The notes under the pieces were generated by a model, which saw only the letters and a program-made list of their open reading frames with translations, ran no database searches and had not been told where the DNA came from. Below are positions 6,704-14,443 of a stretch of 21,557 bases of DNA, in pieces. This stretch comes from Prosthecobacter debontii (GTDB lineage: Bacteria > Verrucomicrobiota > Verrucomicrobiia > Verrucomicrobiales > Akkermansiaceae): NCBI GenBank assembly GCA_945885485.1, contig CAMCYT010000014.1, positions 1 to 21,557 on the forward strand. The letters run 5' to 3'. The position numbers and the translations under genes were made by a program. Each line of letters begins with the position of its first letter. The first letter of the stretch is position 1.

Positions 6704-7606
6704 ATGGCCAAATCAGACATACAACGGCAGGTGATGAACTTGTCACTAGTCGTCGCGATCTTCCTGCTCGCGCTGAAAGTATATGCTGCGGCCAGCACAT
6801 ATTCATCTGCGATCTATTCGGATGCCGCGGAATCTGTGGTTCATGTCTTCGCCGTCGCTTTCGCCTCATGGGCTCTGCGTCTGGCGAAAAAACCTGCCGA
6901 TGAAACCCATCACTTCGGTCACGATAAAATTTCCTTCATCTCCGCAGGATTCGAAGGAGCAATGATTTCCGCAGCAGCCATTCTCATTCTTTATGAAGCT
7001 GTCAGACAATTCATCTACGGCGTGGAAATCAGAAACCTCGCCTTAGGTTGTTGGATCACCGGAGTTGCCGCTCTGATTAATCTCGGACTCGGACTCACAC
7101 TGCTAAATGTAGGCAAGCGCACTTCCTCACCCTTGATCCGTGCAAATGGAATTCATGTCCTGACCGATGTATGGTCCAGCCTTGCAGCTCTCGTCGCTCT
7201 CATGCTGATCATATTTACGGATTGGCCTTTGTGGGATCCTATTTTCGCAAGCATTGCGGCTCTCAATATCCTGCGCGTCGGCCTGAAACTTATCAAAGAA
7301 AGCTTCGGAGGGCTGCTCGATGAAGCCGATCCAGTGATAGAAAAAAGTGCCCGAGATATGTTAGACGAAGTCGTCAAAGAACGGAATCTCGCATATCATA
7401 ATTTTAGGCATCGCCACTCAGGACATTTTCATTGGGTCGAGTTCCATTTGGTGTTTCCAAATGATATGAAACTCTCCGAAGCTCATGATCACGCAACCGA
7501 AATCGAGGCGAGAATTTCAAATCTCATTGGCCCTGAAGGTCGTGTGATTTCTCACTTGGAACCTCGCTCCGCAGAACGGCAAGTTGAGCCTTGGGAGCGT
7601 CCTTAG
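6704..7606 (+). CDS. Cation diffusion facilitator (CDF) transporter
   Basis: 300 residues with about six membrane segments in the first 190 and a soluble C-terminal CDF domain with His-rich HNFRHRHSGHFHW near 225-240. CDF proteins export divalent metals (Zn, Fe, Mn, Co) by proton exchange. Family marks are SDAAESVVHVFA in TM2, HHFGHDKISF in the TM2-TM3 loop, the FEG turn, and NGIHVLTD in TM5. In E. coli FieF the transport site is D45/D49 of TM2 with H153/D157 of TM5. By eye those positions are Glu43, His47, His151 and Asp155 here, so TM2 differs from the usual DxxxD or HxxxD. Metal choice cannot be read from this. It converges on the next minus gene with one base between stops. Confidence 0.92.
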   Translation: MAKSDIQRQVMNLSLVVAIFLLALKVYAAASTYSSAIYSDAAESVVHVFAVAFASWALRLAKKPADETHHFGHDKISFISAGFEGAMISAAAILILYEAVRQFIYGVEIRNLALGCWITGVAALINLGLGLTLLNVGKRTSSPLIRANGIHVLTDVWSSLAALVALMLIIFTDWPLWDPIFASIAALNILRVGLKLIKESFGGLLDEADPVIEKSARDMLDEVVKERNLAYHNFRHRHSGHFHWVEFHLVFPNDMKLSEAHDHATEIEARISNLIGPEGRVISHLEPRSAERQVEPWERP

Positions 7607-7607
7607 A

Positions 7608-7937
7608 TCAGCTCGAAATAATACGGAGTGCCCACATCACCATCAATATAGTGGCAGCGATCAACAACATCGTCATTCCCAAACTCTGCCGCTGTGTGCG
7701 CAGAACGTTTTCAATCTGACCGCGGCTGAGGCTTTGTTCAAAACGATTGAACTTCTGACGCTCTTTGATTTCGGCCATTGGCGGCATCGTTGCCTCGCTA
7801 TCAAGCTTCTGCTTCGCTAACAACGCAGGTAGTCTTTGATATTCTTTCTGAGCCTCAGCAAGTTTGCGCTCTTTTTCACGCAGAGCTTTTAACTCATAAT
7901 CTTCATCAAAAAGGCTAGCTTGCTTCAATTTCGCCAT
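7608..7937 (-). CDS. Small coiled-coil protein with C-terminal membrane anchor
   Basis: 109 residues, not recognised as a known family. Residues 10-45 are a charged heptad-like helix (YELKALREKERKLAEAQKEY) and 60-80 continue the helix. Residues 86-107 are one strong membrane segment (MTMLLIAATILMVMWALRI) followed by only two residues. No signal peptide exists, so the topology is tail-anchored with the coiled coil in the cytoplasm. The gene starts 4 bases after the stop of another coiled-coil, tail-anchored protein, so the two probably form one complex. Function unknown. Confidence 0.75.
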   Translation of the reverse strand: MAKLKQASLFDEDYELKALREKERKLAEAQKEYQRLPALLAKQKLDSEATMPPMAEIKERQKFNRFEQSLSRGQIENVLRTQRQSLGMTMLLIAATILMVMWALRIISS

Positions 7938-7941
7938 CGTT

Positions 7942-8571
7942 CTATTTGATGAAGTAAACTACCAAGCCCGCCGCACCAAGAATGATGATAGGCAGATTGA
8001 AGGCGAAGCCGTTCACGAGTTGCTCACGAAATTCAGATTCGGTTTTTTGGGACTTCGCTTTACGACGTCCGCCTTTCGAAGGTCTGCCAAAAATCCCACC
8101 AGCGCGAGTTCCTTCGAAGTAGGCAGCAGCTTGATCATATTCATCTGCTGCCGTATCCGTAACCGCTGTCGCTTTATCCAGCCTGTCATGAAGATTGTCA
8201 CGAGTCCATTTCTCAGGATCGTGCTTCTGAATCTTGTCCAAATGTTCCGAGAAACAAACTCGGCACTGCTCAAGTTGATCGGTTTCTTCTCTCAACTCTT
8301 GTAATTCACGATCAATTAAAGTGATTGCAGCAGAGAGCTTTTCTGTAAGCTCGACCTGCTGAGAAAGAAACGCACGTTTGCGACTGGTAAGTTCTTCAAG
8401 CTCACGTTTTTTCCGCTCAAGCTCCTCACGCTCTAATTGGATTCGCTCCAATTCAAGCTGCGCGCTCTTGATTTTATCATCATAGTCGTCCTGATAACCC
8501 ACACGTGTAGGCATATCGAGTTGTCTCGAACGAACGTTTATCGGATGCGTGTATTCGTTGGTAGATGGCAT
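7942..8571 (-). CDS. Coiled-coil protein with C-terminal membrane anchor
   Basis: 209 residues, unrecognised. Residues 30-110 are a long coiled coil very rich in Glu, Lys, Leu and Arg (for example LELERIQLEREELERKKREL). A CxxC pair (CRVC) sits near 103-106. Residues 155-177 are a basic Gly/Arg/Lys-rich stretch that could bind nucleic acid or lipid head groups. The C terminus is one membrane segment (FNLPIIILGAAGLVVYFI) with a single Lys after it. There is no signal peptide. It is the first gene of a two-gene unit whose second member has the same design. A start at Met20 is possible. The AT-rich gap upstream is shared with a divergent thioredoxin gene. Confidence 0.75.
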   Translation of the reverse strand: MPSTNEYTHPINVRSRQLDMPTRVGYQDDYDDKIKSAQLELERIQLEREELERKKRELEELTSRKRAFLSQQVELTEKLSAAITLIDRELQELREETDQLEQCRVCFSEHLDKIQKHDPEKWTRDNLHDRLDKATAVTDTAADEYDQAAAYFEGTRAGGIFGRPSKGGRRKAKSQKTESEFREQLVNGFAFNLPIIILGAAGLVVYFIK

Positions 8572-8748
8572 GGCTAAAAGAATTGTTTCGCATTTCCTAA
8601 GTAATTTTTGAACTTATAGCCAGATAAATATTTAACTTATCTTAAGATATATAGTCTCCAAAAAATGAATCATTTGAACACTTAAATCTCAATAACATGG
8701 ATTTTCCACTTTGTAATGAAACGAATCCAGTTAACGTATCGACCGTAT
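8572..8748. promoter_or_regulatory. AT-rich divergent promoter region with palindromes
   Basis: This gap separates two divergent genes. It holds a perfect 12-bp palindrome TATCTTAAGATA at 8638-8649 and an AGATAA...TTATCT pair (8622-8627 / 8637-8642). These may be binding sites or simply AT-rich promoter DNA. I could not fix -35/-10 boxes. Confidence 0.35.
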
Positions 8749-9891
8749 ATGAAACGTATCTCATTTCTGTTATTTCCCATTTTAAGCAGTTTAGCTTTAG
8801 CTAACGAAGTCCCGAAAGTCCTGCCTATCGGCTCGCCCATGCCTGAGTTTTCCTTATCAGGCATTGATCGAAAAACCCACACCGAGAAAACATACACAGA
8901 GTCAAAAATTCTCTGCATCATCTTTACCAGCAACCATTGCCCCGATTCTGTCGCCGCGGCATCCCGCATGGAACAAATCCATAAAGACTATAAAGAAAAA
9001 GGCGTTGCTGTTGTTGCGGTAAGCTCGAATAATCCAATTGCCCTTCGTCCCGACGAACTTGGCTATTCACCATACGGAGATTCCTTTGAGGAAATGAAAC
9101 CCTTCGCCGATAGTCATGGCTGGACTTTTCCCTACCTCTACGATGCGAAGGATCAAAAATTTGCCACCGAATGCGGAGCTCAATCCACTCCTCATGTCTT
9201 CGTTTTCGATTCCGAACGCAAACTGCGCTATACTGGACGCATGGATGACGCTGCTAGAGCTTCGGGTCCTGTGGAAAAATCCTACCTCCGTGATGCTTTC
9301 GATGCCCTCCTTGCTGGAAAAGAAATCCAAGAACCTGTCACCCGCTCATTCGGCTGCTCTACCAAATGGCTTTTCAAAGCAGAGAGCGTTGTCAAAGAAC
9401 AAGAGGCTTGGGAGGAAATACCCGTCACTCTCGATGAACTAGACGAAGCACTCGCGAAAAAAATCCGCGAAAACAAATCCGGTAACGTCCGTGTCATCAA
9501 CTTCTGGTCCACCACTTGCGGCCCTTGTGTTGCGGAATTCCCTGATCTCGTAGACACATACCGCCGCTTTCAAAATCGTGATGTGGATTTCATTTCCATC
9601 TCCATGGATCCCATCGAACTAAAACCGAAAGTGCAAAAATTCCTGGAGTCACGCCATGCCGCACTCTCCAAGAGAACCAAGCCATCTATGGACAAAGAAG
9701 AACGGACTTCTAACAACTATATATGGAACGGCAAGAATCCCGACAAGTTGGCAGAAGCGATCTATCCAAAATGGACTGGCGCCCTTCCCTTGACCGTCAT
9801 CATCTCACCCGAAGGCGAGATCCTCTGGACTCACAGTGAACAAGTCGATGTCGTAGAGATCCGCACCCAGATCCTCAAAGGAATCAAGTAA
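8749..9891 (+). CDS. Exported two-domain protein: peroxiredoxin-like plus TlpA-like thioredoxin
   Basis: 380 residues from the ATG at 8749. An ATG 11 codons upstream is in frame, but this start gives a clean signal peptide (MKRISFLLFPILSSLALA). Domain 1 (about 24-207) is the thioredoxin/AhpC-like family with FTxNHCP, DSFEEMKPFA, TPHVFVFD and FGCSTKW motifs. The usual CNHC reads SNHC here (Ser61, Cys64), so the first Cys is gone. Domain 2 (about 225-380) is TlpA-like with an intact WSTTCGPC site (Cys257, Cys260). It probably reduces or isomerises thiols outside the cytoplasm. It opens a plus-strand run of exported proteins and is followed after 32 bases by a GHL10 protein gene. No Shine-Dalgarno sequence. 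Confidence 0.85.
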   Translation: MKRISFLLFPILSSLALANEVPKVLPIGSPMPEFSLSGIDRKTHTEKTYTESKILCIIFTSNHCPDSVAAASRMEQIHKDYKEKGVAVVAVSSNNPIALRPDELGYSPYGDSFEEMKPFADSHGWTFPYLYDAKDQKFATECGAQSTPHVFVFDSERKLRYTGRMDDAARASGPVEKSYLRDAFDALLAGKEIQEPVTRSFGCSTKWLFKAESVVKEQEAWEEIPVTLDELDEALAKKIRENKSGNVRVINFWSTTCGPCVAEFPDLVDTYRRFQNRDVDFISISMDPIELKPKVQKFLESRHAALSKRTKPSMDKEERTSNNYIWNGKNPDKLAEAIYPKWTGALPLTVIISPEGEILWTHSEQVDVVEIRTQILKGIK

Positions 9892-9908
9892 CTTATCTGT
9901 TAGATAAG
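9892..9908 (+). other. Short hairpin right after the thioredoxin gene stop
   Basis: CTTATCT GTT AGATAAG is a perfect 7-bp stem with a 3-base loop starting at the base after the stop codon. No T-run follows, so it is not a classic terminator; it could stabilise the upstream mRNA end or weaken read-through into the next gene. Confidence 0.4.
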
Positions 9909-9923
9909 CCCCATCACCCAATT

Positions 9924-11327
9924 ATGATTCGATGGATCCTCTCAATCTTTTATGTGATTTCATCGATCGCATATCTTTCTGCACAGGAACCACCACCAAG
10001 CATCAATCGTGAATTCCGCGCGGCATGGATCGCGACGGTATACAACATCGATTGGCCATCGAAAAAAGGACTGAGCGAAGCCCAGCAAAAAGCCGAGGTT
10101 ACTGCCATTCTCGATAAACTCGTTTCGCTAAATATGAACGCCGCCATCTTGCAGGTGCGGCCTCAAGCAGATGCGTTATACAAATCCGATCATGAACCTT
10201 GGTCACCATGGCTAACGGGAACAATGGGCAAATCCCCAGGTTACGATCCGCTCGCTTACTGGATTCAACAAGGCCACGCCCGCGGCATTGAAATCCATGC
10301 ATGGTTCAATCCATTCCGTGCCATGGCAAACAAAGATCATCCTGTTTCCAAAGACCACATCAGCCAGACCAAACCCAACATCATCCACACCTACGGAACC
10401 ATGCTTTGGGCCGATCCATCGTATCCCGATACTCGCGCACAGGCAATGACAGCCATCCTCGATGTCCTCCGCAGATACGATGTCGATGGCATCCATCTCG
10501 ATGATTATTTTTACCCCTACCCATCCGGAAACCTCAGCTTCGAAGATGGCAAAACCCCTGCCCAACGCCGCGCCGTCGTCGATACCTTTATCCAACAACT
10601 CTACCAAGCCGTGAAAAAAGAAAAACCATGGGTTCGGGTCGGGATCAGCCCGTTCGGGATCTGGCGCCCAGGTATTCCCGAAGGAATCGAGGCCGGTGTC
10701 GATTCCTATGAGCACCTCGCAGCAGACTCCAGAAAATGGCTGAAAAACGGCTGGCTAGATTATCTAGCTCCACAGCTTTATTGGAGAATCGAACCCAAGA
10801 AACAGTCATACCCCGTCCTTCTTGAATGGTGGCGCGAACAAGGCACTCGCCCTGTTTGGCCGGGAATAGCTACCACCCGTATCCAATCCAAAGAAGATCC
10901 GGACCGGACAGCCTCCGAAATCATCAATCAAATCAAACTCTCTCGCACCATCGGAACCAACCCGAACGGCCACATCCACTGGAGCGCGAAAGGACTCATC
11001 AGCGACTTAGACGGCATCAATGCGGAACTTGCCAAAATCTACCCCGAGCCAGCAGTCATTCCGGCCATGCCATGGCTTAGCAAATCCAAACCGGCGACTC
11101 CGCAGATCAAGGTTTCTCATAAACAAAATCAAACGATCGTTCAGTGGAAAGCTGGGAATTTCTCAAAGATTGCCATTCAGTCCAAGTCCAGAAATCTTTG
11201 GAAAACCCATGTTATAGTCCCTGCAGACGCTGAATCCATAAAGATTCAAACGACCGATTCAATCGCTATTACTTCTTTTGATCGCTACGGAAATGCTTCC
11301 CCTCCGGCAGTGATAACGCTGAAATAA
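9924..11327 (+). CDS. Secreted GHL10-type glycoside hydrolase-like protein (DUF187/YddW family)
   Basis: 467 residues with a signal peptide (cleavage near AYLSA, residue 20). Residues 28-350 are a TIM-barrel of the glycosyl-hydrolase-like 10 family: REFRAAWIATVYNIDWPS, LQVRPQADALY, IHAWFNPFRA, VDGIHLDDYFYPYP and VRVGISPFGIWRPG. The acidic residues in HLDDYFYP and the Arg/Asn residues of the second and third motifs lie at the barrel mouth and are candidate active-site residues. Residues 375-467 are a beta-rich C-terminal domain, perhaps Fn3-like. Related proteins are thought to act on bacterial polysaccharide or peptidoglycan; the substrate here is unknown. It lies between a thioredoxin protein and a DUF1080 protein, all exported. 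Confidence 0.87.
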   Translation: MIRWILSIFYVISSIAYLSAQEPPPSINREFRAAWIATVYNIDWPSKKGLSEAQQKAEVTAILDKLVSLNMNAAILQVRPQADALYKSDHEPWSPWLTGTMGKSPGYDPLAYWIQQGHARGIEIHAWFNPFRAMANKDHPVSKDHISQTKPNIIHTYGTMLWADPSYPDTRAQAMTAILDVLRRYDVDGIHLDDYFYPYPSGNLSFEDGKTPAQRRAVVDTFIQQLYQAVKKEKPWVRVGISPFGIWRPGIPEGIEAGVDSYEHLAADSRKWLKNGWLDYLAPQLYWRIEPKKQSYPVLLEWWREQGTRPVWPGIATTRIQSKEDPDRTASEIINQIKLSRTIGTNPNGHIHWSAKGLISDLDGINAELAKIYPEPAVIPAMPWLSKSKPATPQIKVSHKQNQTIVQWKAGNFSKIAIQSKSRNLWKTHVIVPADAESIKIQTTDSIAITSFDRYGNASPPAVITLK

Positions 11328-11353
11328 CCCCGTTCTCATCCTTCATCAACGCC

Positions 11354-12049
11354 ATGAAAATCCTGCTATCTTTTATTCTACTCACGGTGCAACTCTTTGC
11401 CGCCGAACCCAATACCCTCTCTGATAAAGAAAAGGCCGATGGCTGGCAGCTCCTTTTTAATGGCAAAGACCTCGATAACTGGCGTGCTTTCGGATCCCAA
11501 AAACGACCCGATTCAGGCTGGAAGATTGAAAATGGAATCCTCACCAAGCAGGAAAAAATCAACGGTGGCCAAATCATTACAAACCGTAAATTCAATGATT
11601 ACACTCTCACTTGGGAATGGAAAATATCGCCGAAAGGCAACAATGGTATCAAATACTTGGTCGATGAAGCCCGCCCATCAGCTCCTGGCCCTGAATATCA
11701 GATGATCGATGATAACGGGCACTCAGACTGTAAAAACGGCGCAACCCATCAATCCGGCGCCCTATATGCCCTCATCGCCGCCAATGAGCTCAAAAAACTA
11801 AAACCTGTCGGCGAATGGAACGAATCCAAAATAGTCATCGACGGAAATCATGTGGAACACTGGCTGAATGGAGAAAAAGTACTTAACTATGAACTTGGCA
11901 GCCCAGAACTCAAGGAAGCGATCAAAAAAACCAAATTCAAGAACGCTCAAGGTTACGGAGAGAAGATCGAAGGTCACATCATGTTGACCGATCACTATAA
12001 CGAATGCTCATACAGGAATATCAAAATCCTGGAAAAAGCCCCAAAATAA
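11354..12049 (+). CDS. Secreted DUF1080 (3-keto-disaccharide hydrolase) domain protein
   Basis: 231 residues with a signal peptide (MKILLSFILLTVQLFA). The mature part is one DUF1080 domain, a concanavalin-like beta sandwich: GWQLLFNGKDLDNWRAF, the GGQIITNRKFNDYTLTWEW strand pair, NNGIKYLV, GPEYQMIDD, SGALYALI, GEWNESKIVI and EHWLNGEKV. The family is greatly expanded in Planctomycetes and Verrucomicrobia, and some members hydrolyse 3-keto-glycosides. It follows the GHL10 gene after 26 bases. Length is normal for a single-domain member. The substrate cannot be told from the sequence. No Shine-Dalgarno sequence is seen. Confidence 0.9.
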   Translation: MKILLSFILLTVQLFAAEPNTLSDKEKADGWQLLFNGKDLDNWRAFGSQKRPDSGWKIENGILTKQEKINGGQIITNRKFNDYTLTWEWKISPKGNNGIKYLVDEARPSAPGPEYQMIDDNGHSDCKNGATHQSGALYALIAANELKKLKPVGEWNESKIVIDGNHVEHWLNGEKVLNYELGSPELKEAIKKTKFKNAQGYGEKIEGHIMLTDHYNECSYRNIKILEKAPK

Positions 12050-12157
12050 GCCATTCCCAATTCATCTTACCCAAAATAGTTCATTTTTGTTGACTAAAAA
12101 TTGGGTTACTAAACAACATTCCCTGACTCTTTTCGACGCCTTTCCAGAAATCCACGC

Positions 12158-13216
12158 ATGATAAGCACCACCTCTCAACTCAAGGAATTTCTTGATAAAT
12201 GCGACCCTCGCGGAGGAGAGAACGTATGCGCCATCGATACTGAGGCAGACAGCCTGCACCGCCATAAGGAATCGCTATGTCTCGTCCAGTTTACCGCTGG
12301 CGACGAATGCGTCTTGATCGACCCACTCGCCATCAAAGACCTCAGTCCACTCGATCATTACCTCCGGGATGCAACCGTTTGGATGCATGGAGCCGATTAT
12401 GACATGACCATGCTGAAACGCGAATTCGGCTGCTTACCTAAACATATTTACGACACCCAAATCGGCGCACGCTTGCTCGGCGTCGAAAAATTCGGCCTCG
12501 GGAATTTAGTGGAACATTACTTCGGCGTCGTGCTCTCGAAATCTTCGCAAAAAGCGGATTGGGGAAAACGTCCGCTATCCCCCACGATGATCGAATACGC
12601 ACTCAACGACGTTCGTTACCTCCTGGAAATGGGCGATAAAATCGTCTCCAAACTTAAAGAAGTCGATCGCTACTCATGGTTTCTCGAAAGTTGTGAATCC
12701 GCCAAAGTCAAAGTAGAGGAACGCGACGAAAGCCGTGACGAAGCATGGCGCATTTCCGGATCCGGAAAACTCAACCCCTTCGGCCTCGCCTGCCTTCGTG
12801 GACTGTGGTATTGGCGCGACAAGGAAGCAGAAGCATGGGATAGACCCTCATTCATGGTTGCCCCTAACCGTCAACTCATCGAATGGTGCTTTCAAATGGC
12901 CGATAAGAAAACCATCCAACTTCCGCACCATTTCCGCAGTGACCGCATCAAACGTTTCAAAGAAATGCAGGACACCGTGCACGCTCTCCCTGAAAGCGAG
13001 TGGCCAGCAAGACCCATCGGATTGCGCCGCAAAAAAGATCGCGAATTCGATGATCGCGTTGATGCCATGATCGCACGCCGTAATCAAATTGGAATCGAAC
13101 TCGGAATCGATGGTTCACTGCTTGCTTCTCGCTCCGTCATCGAATCGATCGCCGCAAAAGAAGCTCATCCAGCCGACCTCCTAATGAAATGGCAGGTCCA
13201 ACTTCTAAACTTCTAG
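12158..13216 (+). CDS. rnd: Ribonuclease D (DEDDy 3'-5' exoribonuclease)
   Basis: 352 residues, slightly shorter than E. coli RNase D (375). The exonuclease domain (about 1-170) has all DEDDy residues: Asp27 and Glu29 in AIDTEAD, Asp82 in HGADYDMTML, and Tyr147 with Asp151 in IEYALNDVRYL. An HRDC domain follows around 205-290, with LRGLWYWRDKEAEAWDRP matching the HRDC helix. RNase D trims tRNA 3' ends and other stable RNAs. The last 60 residues form a further helical region. A 108-base gap separates it from the DUF1080 gene, so it probably has its own promoter; none could be fixed. It converges on rsfS across a hairpin. Confidence 0.93.
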   Translation: MISTTSQLKEFLDKCDPRGGENVCAIDTEADSLHRHKESLCLVQFTAGDECVLIDPLAIKDLSPLDHYLRDATVWMHGADYDMTMLKREFGCLPKHIYDTQIGARLLGVEKFGLGNLVEHYFGVVLSKSSQKADWGKRPLSPTMIEYALNDVRYLLEMGDKIVSKLKEVDRYSWFLESCESAKVKVEERDESRDEAWRISGSGKLNPFGLACLRGLWYWRDKEAEAWDRPSFMVAPNRQLIEWCFQMADKKTIQLPHHFRSDRIKRFKEMQDTVHALPESEWPARPIGLRRKKDREFDDRVDAMIARRNQIGIELGIDGSLLASRSVIESIAAKEAHPADLLMKWQVQLLNF

Positions 13217-13230
13217 ATAACTGTTAGAAC

Positions 13231-13268
13231 AACCTGAAATCTGCATTTTCAACTGCGGATTCTAGGTT
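13231..13268. terminator. Hairpin between converging rnd and rsfS
   Basis: Arms AACCTGAAATCTGCA (13231-13245) and TGCGGATTCTAGGTT (13254-13268) pair at 12 of 15 positions around an 8-base loop. The placement between two converging stops suggests a two-way terminator, although neither side has a long T-run. Confidence 0.45.
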
Positions 13269-13672
13269 CAATGCGTGAAATTGGATTTACGCTGACCACC
13301 CGCGGATTGCCCTGTTCCTTCCCATTCCATCTCTTTGGCCTCAGCCCAAAGCTCTTCAAGGCCATAAAACTCGCGCATCTCGTCATCCATGACGTGCACC
13401 ATGACATCGATGTAATCGAGCACCACCCACTTGGAATCCACTTTGCCTTCGGAGTTCACCGGCTTCACCTTATGCTCTTTTTCTACCATTCCGGCGACAT
13501 CACGAATGACCGCCCGCAAATGCGGTATCGAGGATCCCGAGCACACGATCATGAAATCGGTCAGGTTGGAAACTCCCCTCATATCCCAAACCCGGATATT
13601 CTCCGCTTGGATATCCACCGCTGCCTTCACACATGCTTTCGCTAATTCTTCACCTTCAATCGCCATAACCAT
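13268..13672 (-). CDS. rsfS: Ribosomal silencing factor RsfS
   Basis: 134 residues, near the usual 105-130. RsfS binds ribosomal protein uL14 and blocks joining of the 50S and 30S subunits when nutrients are low. Core motifs are present: IRVWDMRGVSNLTDFMIVCS, HLRAVIRDV, KWVVLDYIDVMVHVM and the REFYGLEELWAEA ending. The last 20 residues (Gly/Ser/Gln/Lys) are an extra tail. The start is either this ATG or the ATG two codons later (13666), which would give MAIEGEELAKA; no ribosome site decides. The common partner nadD is not in the window. Confidence 0.92.
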   Translation of the reverse strand: MVMAIEGEELAKACVKAAVDIQAENIRVWDMRGVSNLTDFMIVCSGSSIPHLRAVIRDVAGMVEKEHKVKPVNSEGKVDSKWVVLDYIDVMVHVMDDEMREFYGLEELWAEAKEMEWEGTGQSAGGQRKSNFTH

Positions 13673-13747
13673 TTATTTCAGAGGACGACTCTAGCCTCGT
13701 TCCTCACAACTTTGCAACCCGCTTTCTCAAACTCTCCTCGATCAGCC

Positions 13748-14125
13748 TCAAAAACCAATCATCGTAATCAAATCCTGATCGCTAAAATCATCCAAATGAT
13801 CAGCCGCTGCAGTCAGTAACTCCGCCTGAGCCACATCCTCAATTTGCTCCCACTGAGCCTCATTATCGGCGACGTTTGGTGCTTTTGCAGGGTCATTTAC
13901 AACCGGATCCGAGAAAATCGAAACCACCAAAATCACACACGCTGCAACCAGCGACCAACGGGAAAACTTCAAAATCCGCGGCCAAACTGGATCCGCTTCC
14001 GGCAGCAAGCGAACCGCACGCACCACATCGTCAGCGAAACGACCACTCGCCTGCTTTGGAGCCGATTTACCCAGCAACTGCCAAGTCTTATCGTCTTGGC
14101 TCCATTCTTTGTTGTTCTCGTTCAT
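13748..14125 (-). CDS. Small single-pass membrane protein, anti-sigma-like, function unknown
   Basis: 125 residues from the ATG at 14125, preceded by AAGGA seven bases upstream, one of the few clear Shine-Dalgarno sites in the window; this decides against the in-frame start 10 codons earlier. The N-terminal 60 residues are polar with a LLGKSAPKQASGRFADDVVR segment, then one membrane helix (about 66-82, LVAACVILVVSIF), then an acidic periplasmic part ending in FSDQDLITMIGF. This layout, and the acidic DQDL-type C terminus, resemble small proteins paired with ECF sigma factors in Verrucomicrobia. No sigma gene is next to it, so the role is a guess. Confidence 0.7.
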   Translation of the reverse strand: MNENNKEWSQDDKTWQLLGKSAPKQASGRFADDVVRAVRLLPEADPVWPRILKFSRWSLVAACVILVVSIFSDPVVNDPAKAPNVADNEAQWEQIEDVAQAELLTAAADHLDDFSDQDLITMIGF

Positions 14126-14443
14126 TGCTGTCCTTGAAACCCTCTCAATAAACAAAAGTTTCGCAAGTATTTTCCTAAAACTAAAAAGGACCGCACGACT
14201 CCAGCCGCGACTCCCCTCTTTCCATCTTCACTCTTCTTCTTCATTCAAAAATCCAAATTCAAGAATCGTAAATCATCAGTCAATCCGACCAACCAAACCG
14301 AGCCCCTACCAGAATCAATTGACGATTGACTTAGCTTTGCTCCGTCCAAGCGATCAGGACTGTGTCTTATTGGTGAATGACGATTGCTGATTTTTGATTT
14401 AAATAACCACTCTTCAACCTTCACTTTTTTTCATTCACTCCTC
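14126..14443. other. 318-base gene-free region with short repeated motifs
   Basis: No credible gene on either strand. It contains an inverted pair AGTCAATC (14278-14285) / GATTGACT (14334-14341), two copies of TGACGATTG (14330-14338, 14378-14386), and AATCGTAAATCA (14264-14275), a 12-mer also present at 2361-2372. Both ends are pyrimidine-rich on the plus strand. The promoter of the anti-sigma-like gene must lie here or be absent; I could not fix it. No hairpin with T-run ends queE. Confidence 0.5.

Noticed and set aside
10212..10715. 167-codon minus-strand frame
   Set aside because: Antisense shadow of the GHL10 gene core, which has full family motifs.
12056..12105. CCCAATT / AATTGGG inverted pair and a TTGACT before rnd
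   Set aside because: Only 7 bp with a 36-base loop, and no good -10 box at proper spacing from TTGACT, so neither a terminator nor a promoter can be supported.
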